From positions 3,941,001 through 4,005,000 of the forward strand of contig NZ_CP133269.1 in the NCBI RefSeq assembly GCF_030915525.1: a stretch of DNA of 64,000 nt. The letters are read 5' to 3'. Source of the stretch: Neobacillus sp. PS2-9. GTDB lineage: Bacteria > Bacillota > Bacilli > Bacillales > Cytobacillaceae. Both the position numbers and the translations under genes were made by a program. The notes beneath the pieces are model-generated. The model was not told where the DNA came from and searched no databases. It saw only the letters and a program-made list of their open reading frames with translations. The stretch's first letter is position 1, and every line of letters begins with the position of its first letter. Shown piece by piece: positions 19,304 to 28,386 of the stretch.

Positions 19304-19348
19304 AAAAAAGAGGCTGACTCCTTAAGCTTTAGAGTCAGTCTCTTTTTA
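19304..19348. terminator. Bidirectional terminator between yjzD and clpB
   Basis: AAAAAGAGGCTGACTC / GAGTCAGTCTCTTTTT arms around an 11-nt loop, A and T runs on both sides. Confidence 0.85.
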
Positions 19349-19352
19349 CTTC

Positions 19353-21959
19353 TTAGCCATTAAGCTCATGAACCCTTAAACTTACTTCTCCATTTTCAAT
19401 GACAATTTCCACGGATGAATGTTCATGTACACGCCCAGCTATGATTTCGCGGGCGAGTTTCGTTTCAATATTCCTTTGTATATACCGTTTTAATGGTCTT
19501 GCACCATATATAGGATCAAAACCATTCTCAGCAATAAATTCTTTTGCATCTTCTCGAATCGAAATATCAATATGCTGCTGCCTTAATCTCATTTGTAGTT
19601 CCTTCATCATCTTAACCACAATATTTTTTATTTCTCCCAATGACAGAGGTTTAAAAAGAATGGTTTCGTCAATTCTATTTAAAAATTCAGGACGAAAGTG
19701 CGCTCTTAGTTGGTTCATCACGTTGTCTCTAGTATCCTCCGAAATGCCTATTTCATTATCTCTTCGGTCCAGTAAAAAGTGTGATCCAATATTGGAGGTC
19801 ATGATAATCACTGTATTCTTAAAGTCCACCACTCGGCCTTGTGAATCCGTAATTCGCCCATCATCTAGTGCCTGCAAGAGAATATTGAAAACCTCTGGAT
19901 GGGCCTTTTCAATTTCGTCCATTAAGACCACAGAATAAGGTCTTCTTCTCACAGCTTCTGTCAATTGTCCGCCTTCTTCATATCCTATATAGCCAGGAGG
20001 TGCACCGATTAAACGTGAAACTGCATGTTTCTCCATATATTCCGACATATCCATACGGATAATCTGTTCCTCGCTGTCAAATAGCGATTCTGCCAATGCC
20101 TTTGCAAGTTCTGTTTTCCCTACACCCGTAGGACCTAAAAATAAGAATGATCCAATTGGTCGTTTAGGGTCTTTAATTCCTGCCCGAGCTCGGAGTACAG
20201 CATCAGCCACTAGGTTGACTGCTTCCTCTTGTCCAATGACTCTTTCATGTAAAATAGACTCCAATTTTAACAGCTTTTCTCTTTCACCTTCAACTAGTTT
20301 AGAGAGTGGAATCCCTGTCCATCTGGAAACAATATTTGAAATTTCTTCCCCAGTCACCTCTTCACGAAGTAAGCGGTCATCTCTTACTATGGCCTGCTCT
20401 AACTCTTTCAGTTCTTTTTCTGCTAAGGGAATTTGTCCATGGCGAAGCTCGGCTGCACGGTTTAAATCATATTGATCCTCTGCCTGTTGAAGCTCCCTCC
20501 TAAGTATTTCAAGTTGTTCCCTTTTCTCCTGTAATTTCTGAATTCCTTGCTTTTCCTGAAGCCACTTTGCTTTCTTCATATTCGCTTGCTCTTTTAAATC
20601 CGCCAATTCCTTTTGAAGTGTTTCCAATCTGACTTTACTGCCTTCATCACTTTCTTTTCTTAATGCCGCTTCTTCGATTTCTAATTGCATAACTCTTCGT
20701 GTGACTTCATCAAGTTCGGTAGGCATTGAGTCAATTTCCGTCCGAATCAGGGCACAGGCTTCGTCTACAAGGTCAATAGCCTTATCTGGTAAAAAACGAT
20801 CTGTAATATACCGATCCGACAATGTCGCAGCAGCTACAAGTGCATGGTCATGGATTTTCACTCCATGGTGAACTTCGAACCTTTCCTTTAGACCTCTTAA
20901 AATGGAAATTGTATCCTCTACATTTGGTTCTTGCACAAGAACCTGCTGGAATCTTCGTTCAAGTGCAGGATCTTTTTCAATATATTTCCGGTGTTCATCA
21001 AGGGTAGTGGCACCAATACAGTGAAGTTCCCCTCGAGCTAGCATTGGTTTTAACATATTTCCTGCATCCATTGCACCTTCGGTCTTGCCTGCCCCTACAA
21101 TAGTATGGATCTCATCAATAAAAAGCAGGATTCGCCCTTCGCTTTTTTTGATTTCATTTAACACAGCTTTTAATCTTTCTTCAAATTCACCCCTAAATTT
21201 GGCACCGGCAATTAGTGCACTCATATCTAAAGAAAAGATTGTTTTGTCCTTTAAACCTTCCGGTACATCCTTTCTGACAATTCGCTGGGCCAACCCTTCA
21301 ACAATAGCTGTTTTACCAACCCCTGGTTCGCCAATTAAAACAGGATTATTTTTTGTTTTCCTTGATAATATCCTGATAACATGACGAATCTCTGTGTCCC
21401 TCCCGATTACTGGATCTAGCTTCCCTGCTCTGACCTCAGCAACCAGGTCTCTACCATATTTCTTTAGAGCATCATATCCTGCTTCCGGGTTTTGCGAAGT
21501 CACTCTCTGGTTCCCCCTTATCTCTTTAATCGCCTTCAATACATTTTCTGGTGCTTTACCAAATGATTGCAGAATTTTTTTCATTTCAGAATCATTTGCA
21601 TAACATGCTGCTAAAACTATGTGTTCAACCGATATATACTCATCACCAAACTTTGCTGCAAATTCTTCAGCACTAACGATCAACTTTTGCAGCTTTGCTG
21701 TTATATATAATTTCCCTTGTTCAACGCCACTTCCAGTGACCTGAGGTTTTTTAGATATAGACTCCATCCATTTGCTTTGAACTTTCTCAACAGACAATCC
21801 GGTCCTTTCAAGGATAGATACAATGAGACTATCCTCCTGATCCATTAACGCCAAAAATATATGGGGTTCATCCACCTCTTGATGATTATTTTTTACAGCT
21901 AAAGATTGGGCCTCCATTAATCCTTGTTGTAAACGTTCTGTCATTCGGTTTAAGTCCAT
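19353..21959 (-). CDS. clpB: ATP-dependent disaggregase ClpB
   Basis: Hsp100 chaperone that, with DnaK, resolves aggregated protein. 868 residues from the ATG at 21959 (AAGGAG 8 nt upstream), the usual ClpB length. Order: Clp N domain, AAA-1 with Walker A GEPGVGKT (near 205), a long coiled-coil middle domain rich in Glu/Lys/Gln (about 400-530), AAA-2 with Walker A GPTGVGKT, and the C-terminal small domain. No IGF/LGF loop for ClpP is seen, so it is not ClpC/A. A CtsR box overlaps the promoter. B. subtilis 168 lacks clpB; other bacilli have it. Confidence 0.96.
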   Translation of the reverse strand: MDLNRMTERLQQGLMEAQSLAVKNNHQEVDEPHIFLALMDQEDSLIVSILERTGLSVEKVQSKWMESISKKPQVTGSGVEQGKLYITAKLQKLIVSAEEFAAKFGDEYISVEHIVLAACYANDSEMKKILQSFGKAPENVLKAIKEIRGNQRVTSQNPEAGYDALKKYGRDLVAEVRAGKLDPVIGRDTEIRHVIRILSRKTKNNPVLIGEPGVGKTAIVEGLAQRIVRKDVPEGLKDKTIFSLDMSALIAGAKFRGEFEERLKAVLNEIKKSEGRILLFIDEIHTIVGAGKTEGAMDAGNMLKPMLARGELHCIGATTLDEHRKYIEKDPALERRFQQVLVQEPNVEDTISILRGLKERFEVHHGVKIHDHALVAAATLSDRYITDRFLPDKAIDLVDEACALIRTEIDSMPTELDEVTRRVMQLEIEEAALRKESDEGSKVRLETLQKELADLKEQANMKKAKWLQEKQGIQKLQEKREQLEILRRELQQAEDQYDLNRAAELRHGQIPLAEKELKELEQAIVRDDRLLREEVTGEEISNIVSRWTGIPLSKLVEGEREKLLKLESILHERVIGQEEAVNLVADAVLRARAGIKDPKRPIGSFLFLGPTGVGKTELAKALAESLFDSEEQIIRMDMSEYMEKHAVSRLIGAPPGYIGYEEGGQLTEAVRRRPYSVVLMDEIEKAHPEVFNILLQALDDGRITDSQGRVVDFKNTVIIMTSNIGSHFLLDRRDNEIGISEDTRDNVMNQLRAHFRPEFLNRIDETILFKPLSLGEIKNIVVKMMKELQMRLRQQHIDISIREDAKEFIAENGFDPIYGARPLKRYIQRNIETKLAREIIAGRVHEHSSVEIVIENGEVSLRVHELNG

Positions 21960-21974
21960 ACATCTCACTCCTTA

Positions 21975-21991
21975 TTTGACCATTTTTGACC
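21975..21991 (-). promoter_or_regulatory. CtsR operator and promoter of clpB
   Basis: On the minus strand GGTCAAA-AAT-GGTCAAA is a perfect tandem heptad for CtsR (consensus RGTCAAA-NAN-RGTCAAA). It lies just downstream of a -10 TATAAT at 22000-22005 and 15 nt from the clpB start, where repressor binding blocks transcription until heat stress. Confidence 0.93.
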
Positions 21992-22042
21992 TTAACTTAA
22001 TTATAAAACATTTCTCTAAAAGAAGTAAAATTTTTCACATTA

Positions 22043-22066
22043 GAAAAGCCACCCGTATGGATGACT
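22043..22066 (-). terminator. Terminator of yjzC
   Basis: On the minus strand AGTCATCC-ata-GGGTGGCT with G-U pairs, then TTTTC; 13 nt past the yjzC stop. Confidence 0.5.
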
Positions 22067-22078
22067 TATCTTGATACA

Positions 22079-22258
22079 TTAAGGTTTTCTTTGATAGGTC
22101 CATACACGTTCATCATTGGACGTTTCTGGAAAAGTGTCTCCCGCTTTAAGCTTTATTTTTTGGGGGTTGTTGACAGTGCTTCCTGTGTCGCCAACCTCAA
22201 TGTATATTCCATTATTCGGTGCCTTTTTACCTGATTTAAACTGGTGGTTTTGTCCCAT
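22079..22258 (-). CDS. yjzC: Small protein YjzC
   Basis: 59 residues, starting at ATG 22258 after GGGAAG. It begins MGQNHQFKSGKKAPNNGIYI and continues EVGDTGS, KLKAGDTFP and WTYQRKP, which I recognise as the YjzC family of short Bacillus proteins. The repeated Gly-Asp turns suggest an all-beta fold; no function is known. It sits upstream of clpB as a separate unit with its own weak terminator. Confidence 0.85.
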   Translation of the reverse strand: MGQNHQFKSGKKAPNNGIYIEVGDTGSTVNNPQKIKLKAGDTFPETSNDERVWTYQRKP

Positions 22259-22531
22259 TTTCTTCCCTCCTTGTCGTCTACATTTTTATTATTTCCTTTT
22301 CGGTAGAGGCCCATTAAAGGAATTTACTGCAAGTTTTCACAAAGTTCGACAATATTTCCTAAGAAATATAATGAATGCTTTTTTAAATATGACGATTGTA
22401 TGAACTTATTGTACATTTATTGCTAAATATTCTTTGTTAACAATATAATTATAGTAAAAATACCCTTATGAAATTTGACTGTGTTTTTATTATTAAGCGG
22501 TTTATTTGAACCTTTAAAGGTGGTTATTTGT

Positions 22532-23224
22532 ATGCAGTCAGTAAAAGAAATGTCCGTAACACTATCCCATCTCTTTGATACGGTTCACCATAATAGAAAG
22601 ATCGAGAAAGGTACTTTTCTTTTTCAAGAAGGATCAAATGCAGATGAATTATATATTGTTCAAAGTGGAATCCTGCAAATTAGTAAAATCATTCCTGACG
22701 GTAGAGAATTAACTATTCGAATGTGCTCAAAAGGTGAACTTGTTGGGGAATTAAATTTATTCTCTCCAAGTTCAAAATTTTTATTAAGTGCACGTGTAGT
22801 TGAAAGTGGAGAAGTAGCTGTTATTAAGAAAGAAACACTTGAGGAAAAGCTCTCACAAGATCTTCCACTATCCTTTGAGTTCATCCAATGGATGAGTCAA
22901 CAATATCGGAAAACCCAAACTAAATTTCGAGATTTAGTCCTTCATGGAAAAAAAGGAGCATTGTATTCCACATTAATTAGAATAAGTAATAGCTATGGAA
23001 TCAAAACCACTAAAGGAATCCTAGTGGAACTTCCTTTAACGAATCAAGAATTAGCTAATTTCTGTGGGACCTCTCGTGAAGTGGTAAATCGGCTTCTAAG
23101 TGATTTAAGAAGAACAAATATCATTTCTATTGATAAAGGAACAATTACTATTCATGATTTAGATTTCTTAAAAAGGGAAATCGATTGTGAGGATTGTCCT
23201 GTTGAAATATGCAAAGTGGATTAA
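22532..23224 (+). CDS. fnr: Crp/Fnr family anaerobic regulator, copy 1
   Basis: 230 residues from ATG 22532 (AGGTGG 8 nt upstream). An N-terminal cNMP-binding fold (about 20-110), a dimer helix and a winged HTH with NQELANFCGTSREVVNRLL (171-189). The C-terminal Cys219-x2-Cys222-x4-Cys227, with Asp134 in KFRDL, corresponds to the three Cys plus Asp that hold the 4Fe-4S cluster in B. subtilis Fnr (Cys227/230/235, Asp141). It should thus be oxygen-sensitive. FNR boxes of the Bacillus type occur in front of ric and the radical SAM gene nearby. Convergent with mobB. Confidence 0.9.
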   Translation: MQSVKEMSVTLSHLFDTVHHNRKIEKGTFLFQEGSNADELYIVQSGILQISKIIPDGRELTIRMCSKGELVGELNLFSPSSKFLLSARVVESGEVAVIKKETLEEKLSQDLPLSFEFIQWMSQQYRKTQTKFRDLVLHGKKGALYSTLIRISNSYGIKTTKGILVELPLTNQELANFCGTSREVVNRLLSDLRRTNIISIDKGTITIHDLDFLKREIDCEDCPVEICKVD

Positions 23225-23243
23225 GCAAAACAATATAGCATAT

Positions 23244-23276
23244 AAAAAAAATCGGTCTATTCAGACCGATTTTTTT
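23244..23276. terminator. Bidirectional terminator between fnr copy 1 and mobB
   Basis: AAAAATCGGTCTATTCAGACCGATTTTTT; stem ATCGGTCT/AGACCGAT with A and T runs on both sides. Confidence 0.88.
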
Positions 23277-23808
23277 GTACCTGTACATGTTCCTGAACAT
23301 ATTGGATAGTCCACTGAATTACTCTTTCATCACTGATTAAAAAAGATGGACCAGCCCACTTTTCATTCACCTGTTCCTTTATTTCCTCATTCCAAGAAAT
23401 CACTGCTAATACATTGTTCACTTTTTCAAGTAATCGTATGTCAGAGGTCTCTCTAATTATTAAAAGCTTGGGATAATGCTCTTGCTTATACCCTTCGATT
23501 ATTATGACATCGGGCTTAAAGAATTTCATAAGCTCTACCTGATCATCAAGATTGCAAGCAATCCCCTCAGCTTGAAGAAGAATTCTTCCGCCTCCCTCAA
23601 CAATGGATGCAAGTGCACCCGAGGTTAGATGCTTTCCTGTATCTTTGGACATCGATGCATCGGGCTTACCGCCATGCCCGTGATGCTTAATGGTTACTGT
23701 CTGTAACTGGTCGTTTTTTAATCGTTCGATTAACTTTAATGTAAAAGTAGTTTTGCCGCTATTTTGAAATCCTACAATTTGAAAAACAACAGGATTTACC
23801 AAGGCCAC
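23257..23808 (-). CDS. mobB: Molybdopterin-guanine dinucleotide biosynthesis protein MobB
   Basis: GTP-binding adapter that assists MobA in adding GMP to molybdenum cofactor. 183 residues; Walker A GFQNSGKT at 13-20, and the family motif TIKHHGHGG. The GTG start gives MALVNPVVFQIVGFQ, in register with known MobB; it lies inside the end of moeA (13-nt overlap), so translation is coupled. No mobA is in the window. It shares a terminator with fnr. Confidence 0.92.
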   Translation of the reverse strand: MALVNPVVFQIVGFQNSGKTTFTLKLIERLKNDQLQTVTIKHHGHGGKPDASMSKDTGKHLTSGALASIVEGGGRILLQAEGIACNLDDQVELMKFFKPDVIIIEGYKQEHYPKLLIIRETSDIRLLEKVNNVLAVISWNEEIKEQVNEKWAGPSFLISDERVIQWTIQYVQEHVQVQKNRSE

Positions 23809-25061
23809 TCACTGCCTGATTGGTCCTCCAATAAAAGAACTTCTACTTCACAGCCTGCTGTAAAACCTCTTGTTCCACCTGGCAGAATCATTAACGAATT
23901 GGCACCAGCTAAGCTCATAATAATGTTTGATTTGTCCAGACCGCTCGGTGTAGATTTAAGTCTGCCTGCTTCTATAAACGTTGAACTTCGAACAAACCTT
24001 GTAAATGGATTGGCTTTTGGAAAGTCTACTTCAAGTACAGCCAGTTCTTTCCGCAAATGCGGTTTTTCCGAAAATAACATTCTCCGAAGGATTGGGCGGG
24101 CAAACAGTTCAAATCCGACATAACATGCTGAAGGATTACCCGAAAGGCCAAATAAAATCTTTTCTTTATATCGGGCCACCGTTGTGACACTACCAGGCCG
24201 CATTGCTACCTTATTAAACAATACCTCTGCCCCTAGTTTTTCATAAATAGCTGGTAGGTAATCAAAATCTCCTACAGATACCCCTCCGGTTGTTATCAGA
24301 ACGTCCACTTTATTTAATGCATCCTTTACTGCATCAAAGCAGGTATCAAATTCATCAGGCAATTTTCCAAAATAATGGACAATTCCACCAGCTCTTTCAA
24401 TCTGTGCACAAATCATATGTGAATTACTATTACGAATTTTTCCTGGAACTAAATCTTCATACACCTCTAATAGCTCTGTACCGGTCGCAAATAGACCCAC
24501 AAGTGGCTTCTTAGCTACCGGAACATTATGATAGCCGAAAGTAGCAAGCATGGCTTGAATACCTGGGTTGATGAGTGTCCCTTTTTTAACAAGAGCTTCG
24601 CCTTGTCTCGCATCTTCCCCTATGAAGGAAACATTATCCCCCTTCTTAAATGGACGCTTAATAGACATGTATGGAATACCATTCTTTTCATAATCCTTTG
24701 CCAACTCAAACATAACCACTGCATCTGTTCCCTCAGGCATCATAGCACCGGTCATAATTCTAACAGCTTGATTTTGACCAACAACTTTGGTTGAAACCAT
24801 CCCGGCTCCAATGTGATCTACTACTTCGAATTCTAGAGGATTGGATTGAGAAGCCTGACTCGTATCAATAGATCTAACCGCAAAACCATCATATGGCGCC
24901 CTATCAAAATGGGGCACATCACTAGTTGCAATTAAATCCTCCGATAAAAAACGGCCATAGCTATCATTTATGGATATGTATTCGGTCGCACCACGTAATT
25001 GAATTTCCATGATCTTTTTAACCGCTTCTCCTATTGGGATGGGGTTTCTTCTTTCTAACAT
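23796..25061 (-). CDS. moeA: Molybdopterin molybdenumtransferase MoeA
   Basis: Inserts molybdate (or tungstate) into adenylylated molybdopterin. 421 residues from ATG 25061; AGGAG is 8 nt upstream. Motifs: PHFDRAPYDGFAVRS near 55, GTDAVVM with Glu in EFE, TTGGVSVGDFDYLP and LSGNPSACYVGFE. It forms an operon with mobB, which overlaps its end. Upstream, 155-170 bp away, lies an FNR box that belongs by position to divergent ric; it could also act on moeA, but no correctly spaced -10 is seen on this side. Confidence 0.95.
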   Translation of the reverse strand: MLERRNPIPIGEAVKKIMEIQLRGATEYISINDSYGRFLSEDLIATSDVPHFDRAPYDGFAVRSIDTSQASQSNPLEFEVVDHIGAGMVSTKVVGQNQAVRIMTGAMMPEGTDAVVMFELAKDYEKNGIPYMSIKRPFKKGDNVSFIGEDARQGEALVKKGTLINPGIQAMLATFGYHNVPVAKKPLVGLFATGTELLEVYEDLVPGKIRNSNSHMICAQIERAGGIVHYFGKLPDEFDTCFDAVKDALNKVDVLITTGGVSVGDFDYLPAIYEKLGAEVLFNKVAMRPGSVTTVARYKEKILFGLSGNPSACYVGFELFARPILRRMLFSEKPHLRKELAVLEVDFPKANPFTRFVRSSTFIEAGRLKSTPSGLDKSNIIMSLAGANSLMILPGGTRGFTAGCEVEVLLLEDQSGSEWPW

Positions 25062-25216
25062 CCTGCTCACTCCTGCCTAAAACGGGTAGTTTAACTTTAT
25101 GTACAATATATGAACTACTATACATTACATTATAAGCCTATAGAAACCTTGCTAATATATCAAATATCACAAATCGGACAAATCTTACTTAAAAAAACAA
25201 AAAATCATATTGAATG

Positions 25217-25232
25217 TGTGATTTAGGTCACC
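25217..25232 (+). promoter_or_regulatory. FNR box and promoter of ric
   Basis: TGTGATTTAGGTCACC matches the Bacillus FNR consensus TGTGA-N6-TCACA with one mismatch. With -10 TATGCT at 25254-25259 and a start at A25266, the dyad centre lies at -41.5, the class II activator position. Consensus is established; use here is inferred. Confidence 0.78.
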
Positions 25233-25305
25233 TAGTTTCCACTCTAATTCCATTATGCTTATATCAAGAAAACAAACAGCTTCAAATTTTAAGGAGGATA
25301 TCGTT

Positions 25306-26004
25306 ATGACTTTCCCATTTACATCTAACTCATTAGTTAAAGATATTGTAAACGAATTACCAAAAACAAGTGATGTGTTTAAGAAAAACCGTATTGATTT
25401 CTGCTGTGGCGGAAATATTCCATTGTCTGAAGCAGCAGCCCAAAACGGACTCAATACCGATCATTTACTTACAGAATTAAAAGAAGTATTCAAGAAATAT
25501 GAAAACGAAGAGAAAAATATAGAGGTATGGACTGATTCCGATTCTAATACGATTATTGACCACGTAATCACTAATTATCACCGTGTGTCTGAAGAAGAAT
25601 TAACCATGCTTAGCCCTTATGTAACAAAGGTCTCTCGCGTACATGGTGATAATCATCCAGAGCTATTAAAGGTATATGAGCTTTTTTATGAATTTAAAAA
25701 AGAATTGATAGAGCATATGGCAAAGGAAGAGGCAGTAGTCTTCCCTTTAATCAAGCAACTGGCCGATGGCACAGTGGAAAACCGTGAAGAAGCAATCAAT
25801 TTGATTGTTGAGCTTGAAAAAGAACACGATCATGCAGGTGAAATTTTGAGAGAAATCCGGGCAGTGACATCTGATTATACACTTCCATTAGATGCTTGTG
25901 GTACGTACCGCTTAGTCTATGCACGTTTGGAAGCATTAGAGGGACTTACCTTTATGCATGTACACTTAGAAAATAATATCTTATTCCCACGCTATCTTTC
26001 TTAA
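25306..26004 (+). CDS. ric: Iron-sulfur cluster repair di-iron protein Ric (ScdA/YtfE)
   Basis: Repairs Fe-S clusters damaged by nitric oxide or oxidants, with a di-iron centre. 232 residues from ATG 25306 (AGGAGG at 8 nt). The N-terminal DUF542 has the CCGG motif at Cys33/Cys34 and the hemerythrin-like domain has the expected His/Glu set (His86, His92, His137, Glu141/142, His174/176, His218/220). An FNR box at -41.5 suggests anaerobic induction, apt for NO stress during nitrate respiration. Divergent from moeA-mobB and followed by two terminators. Confidence 0.94.
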   Translation: MTFPFTSNSLVKDIVNELPKTSDVFKKNRIDFCCGGNIPLSEAAAQNGLNTDHLLTELKEVFKKYENEEKNIEVWTDSDSNTIIDHVITNYHRVSEEELTMLSPYVTKVSRVHGDNHPELLKVYELFYEFKKELIEHMAKEEAVVFPLIKQLADGTVENREEAINLIVELEKEHDHAGEILREIRAVTSDYTLPLDACGTYRLVYARLEALEGLTFMHVHLENNILFPRYLS

Positions 26005-26008
26005 TAAT

Positions 26009-26046
26009 AAAAGGCTGTCTCATAATCCTGTTGAGACAGCCTCTTT
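26009..26046 (+). terminator. Terminator of ric
   Basis: AGGCTGTCTCA-taatcctg-TTGAGACAGCCT then CTTTTG, right after the stop. Confidence 0.85.
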
Positions 26047-26054
26047 TGTGAAAT

Positions 26055-26092
26055 AAAAAACTCTCTTATTTTTGCTAAGAGAGTTTTTTATT
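26055..26092. terminator. Second hairpin downstream of ric
   Basis: AAAACTCTCTTA-tttttgc-TAAGAGAGTTTTTT: a perfect stem with A and T runs, so possibly a back-up terminator. Confidence 0.75.
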
Positions 26093-26096
26093 ATTT

Positions 26097-26278
26097 GGCT
26101 TTGTTAAACTTGTCTGTTGATTTCCGCTCCAGGCTCGAGCGGTTCGTGGGCGTTTCGGCGAGCCTCCTCGGCGCTCACGCCTGCGGGGTCTCCCCTGAAC
26201 CGTACTCCCACAGGAGTCTTCGAGCCTTCCACTCCAATCAACAGTGTATAAAAATCAATCATGTTCATTAACACAGCC
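26097..26278 (+). repeat. GC-rich dispersed repeat, copy A
   Basis: 182 bp, much richer in GC than its surroundings, with ends GGCTTTGTTAA and TTAACACAGCC and inner inverted ends CTGTTGATT / AATCAACAG (26114-26244). A second copy lies at 45796-45976 in opposite orientation, sharing the motif GGGGAGACCCCGCAGG (reverse-complemented here). It looks like a family of palindromic intergenic repeats common in Bacillaceae genomes. No coding capacity. Confidence 0.88.
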
Positions 26279-26301
26279 TATTATTTAATACAATGGGGAG
26301 A

Positions 26302-27318
26302 TTATCCCCCAATATAGGACATCTCAATTTTTTTGCGGTTTTTCGTTGTTTCCGCCGTTCTTTCATCCGAATATCGATCTTCCCGCCCATTCCAAATGGC
26401 GGTTACTCTATTACGAATTTCTTCATCACTAGCGCCATTACGCATGAAATTACGGATATCATGGCCATTTCCATTGAATAGACAGGTAAATATTTGACCA
26501 TTTGCTGAAAGTCGTGAACGTGTGCAGCTGGAACAAAATGATTCAGAAACGGAGGTAATGAATCCTACGTTAACGTCCGCATCCTTATAACGATAAAGCT
26601 TGGCTACTTCCCCAAAATATGCGGGGTCAATTGGCTCTAGCTCAAAATGCTCTTTTAGTAAATAGTACATTTCCTTCTTGGTAACAACGTCGTCCATTTT
26701 CCACCCATTTGTAGAGCCAACATCCATAAACTCAATATAACGTAATTCCAATCCATTGTTTTTGCAGTATTCTGCCATTGGTATGATCTCTGAATCGTTT
26801 AAACCTTTTTTTACTACCATGTTGATTTTGACACCTAGACCTGCTTGCTTAGCTGCTTCAATACCTTCTAAAACAGGTCCTGTCCCAACACCTCGTCCAT
26901 TTATTTCGCCGAACAACTCATCATTCAAGGTATCAAGACTAACATTGACCCTTTTTAGACCTGCTTTTTTTAAGTCCATTGCTAATTTTGGAAGCAGGAC
27001 ACCGTTTGTAGTTAACCCAATGTCACTTAAGCCTTCAATGGCTGATAACTTTTCAACAAGTATTGGCATATCTCTTCGTAATAGTGGTTCTCCACCTGTT
27101 AAACGAATTTTTTCAACACCTAAGCTTACAAAAATCTTTGCAAGACGTTCAATTTCTTCATAGGTTAGCAAAGCAGTCTTCGGAAGAAATTCAAAATCGG
27201 GCCCAAATTGATCTGCTGGCATACAGTATTGACAACGAAAATTACAACGATCAATGACTGATATTCTTAAATCACGTAATGGCCTGTTAAATTTATCTTT
27301 TATAATGGTTTTTTCCAT
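26302..27318 (-). CDS. moaA: GTP 3',8-cyclase MoaA
   Basis: Radical SAM enzyme for the first step of molybdopterin synthesis, GTP to 3',8-cyclo-H2GTP. 338 residues. The N-terminal cluster Cys25-x3-Cys29-x2-Cys32 binds SAM, and the C-terminal cluster Cys262-x2-Cys265-x13-Cys279 binds substrate. The chain ends in the Gly-Gly tail needed for activity. It stands alone; moaC, normally acting with it, is not in this window. A GC-rich repeat lies just downstream. The 310-bp upstream region has a GTGA-GTTT-TCAC dyad at 27507-27518 but no standard FNR box. Confidence 0.96.
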   Translation of the reverse strand: MEKTIIKDKFNRPLRDLRISVIDRCNFRCQYCMPADQFGPDFEFLPKTALLTYEEIERLAKIFVSLGVEKIRLTGGEPLLRRDMPILVEKLSAIEGLSDIGLTTNGVLLPKLAMDLKKAGLKRVNVSLDTLNDELFGEINGRGVGTGPVLEGIEAAKQAGLGVKINMVVKKGLNDSEIIPMAEYCKNNGLELRYIEFMDVGSTNGWKMDDVVTKKEMYYLLKEHFELEPIDPAYFGEVAKLYRYKDADVNVGFITSVSESFCSSCTRSRLSANGQIFTCLFNGNGHDIRNFMRNGASDEEIRNRVTAIWNGREDRYSDERTAETTKNRKKIEMSYIGG

Positions 27319-27629
27319 TCGGTATCAACTCCATTTAAGGAAGCAATTTACTTATAAGTGTAGCAGTCTTTTGGTTTGAAAGCTGTTACTTTATTCACTA
27401 TAAATATACTTTTAATATAATTCTTATCTTAACAGATGTTTATTGATGAAGAAATGATTGTTTTTGGAAATATATAAGCCTTTCTTACCTTACATAAAAA
27501 AACTGCGTGAGTTTTCACTATATTGTCATTGTTTACCCCGATTTATTGCTCAATCATGGGATAGAATGATACTAATGAATCCTTAATAAAAATTGACAGG
27601 TATAAAATATGTTACTTGAGGTGAAACGG
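27319..27629. promoter_or_regulatory. Divergent intergenic region moaA / fnr copy 2
   Basis: About 310 bp, AT-rich, holding the divergent promoters. A 12-bp perfect dyad GTGAGTTTTCAC is at 27507-27518; its spacer is N4, not the N6 of Bacillus FNR sites. I could not assign convincing promoter hexamers. Confidence 0.4.
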
Positions 27630-28334
27630 ATGACAATGACAACGCCAATGAAACCCACTCATTCCATAGAGATAAAAGAATTACTTCGATTTGCTGACCG
27701 GAAATTTAGAAGTGAAAGAGGAAGCTTCTTATTTCAGGAAGGGATGAAAGCAGAGGAACTTTACATTATCATTTCTGGAAAAGTTCAAATCAGCAAAATA
27801 ACATCAGATGGACGTGAACTATCTTTAAGAATTTGCGGTACAAATGATATTTGTGGTGAATTGACACTCTTTACAGATAATCCTAGGTACTTATTAAGTG
27901 CAAAGGTACTAGAAGAAGGAGAAATTGTAGCCATTAAAAAAGATGTGATTGAAAGTGAAATTTTTCAAAATAGTAAGCTTGCTTTTGAATTCATGAAATG
28001 GATGAGCGATCATTTCCGAAAAACACAAACAAAATTTCGTGACCTTGTGTTAAATGGAAAACGCGGCGCGCTTTTTTCTACTTTAATTCGAATGACTAAT
28101 AGCTACGGTATTCAAAAAGATAATGAAATTTTAATTGACCTGCCTCTAACTAATCAAGAGCTCGCCAATTTCTGTGGGACTTCTCGAGAAAGTACAAATC
28201 GGATCCTCAGTGACTTAAAGAAAGATAAAATTATTTCTATAAAACGAGGTAAAATATCTATTTTAGATCTTCAATATTTAAAAGACGAGATCGGTTGCGA
28301 AAATTGTTCTGCCGTCTATTGCAATATTGAATAG
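27630..28334 (+). CDS. Crp/Fnr family regulator, copy 2, with Fe-S cysteine set
   Basis: Paralogue of the regulator at 22.5 kb: long stretches match (RKTQTKFRDLVL, LPLTNQELANFCGTSRE). 234 residues from ATG 27630, preceded by GAGGTG. The cluster residues are kept: Asp138 and Cys223-x2-Cys226-x4-Cys231. The recognition helix differs from copy 1 at a few positions (SREST versus SREVV), so the DNA targets may be similar but not identical. Convergent with the radical SAM gene. Which copy is the orthologue of B. subtilis Fnr cannot be told here. Confidence 0.9.
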   Translation: MTMTTPMKPTHSIEIKELLRFADRKFRSERGSFLFQEGMKAEELYIIISGKVQISKITSDGRELSLRICGTNDICGELTLFTDNPRYLLSAKVLEEGEIVAIKKDVIESEIFQNSKLAFEFMKWMSDHFRKTQTKFRDLVLNGKRGALFSTLIRMTNSYGIQKDNEILIDLPLTNQELANFCGTSRESTNRILSDLKKDKIISIKRGKISILDLQYLKDEIGCENCSAVYCNIE

Positions 28335-28341
28335 CTGTTAT

Positions 28342-28379
28342 GGAAGAGGCTGACTTTTAAGGTCAGCCTCTTCTTTTTT
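28342..28379. terminator. Bidirectional terminator between fnr copy 2 and the radical SAM gene
   Basis: GAAGAGGCTGAC-ttttaa-GGTCAGCCTCTTC followed by T6. Confidence 0.87.
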
Positions 28380-28386
28380 ATCTTGA

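Noticed and set aside
22320..22340. FNR half site upstream of fnr copy 1 (TTTTCACA)
   Set aside because: Only one half-site matches; the opposite half does not resemble TGTGA.
25140..25195. FNR control of moeA from the same box as ric
   Set aside because: On the moeA side the position expected for -10 reads as a T/A run without a TATAAT-like hexamer; not supported, though not excluded.
27507..27518. FNR site before moaA or fnr copy 2 (GTGAGTTTTCAC)
   Set aside because: The half-sites are 4 nt apart instead of the 6 nt in the Bacillus consensus, and no -10 lies at the right distance.
27592..27610. TTGACA promoter immediately before fnr copy 2
   Set aside because: No -10 follows at 16-18 bp; the TATAAA next to it is only about 3 bp away, so the match is likely chance.
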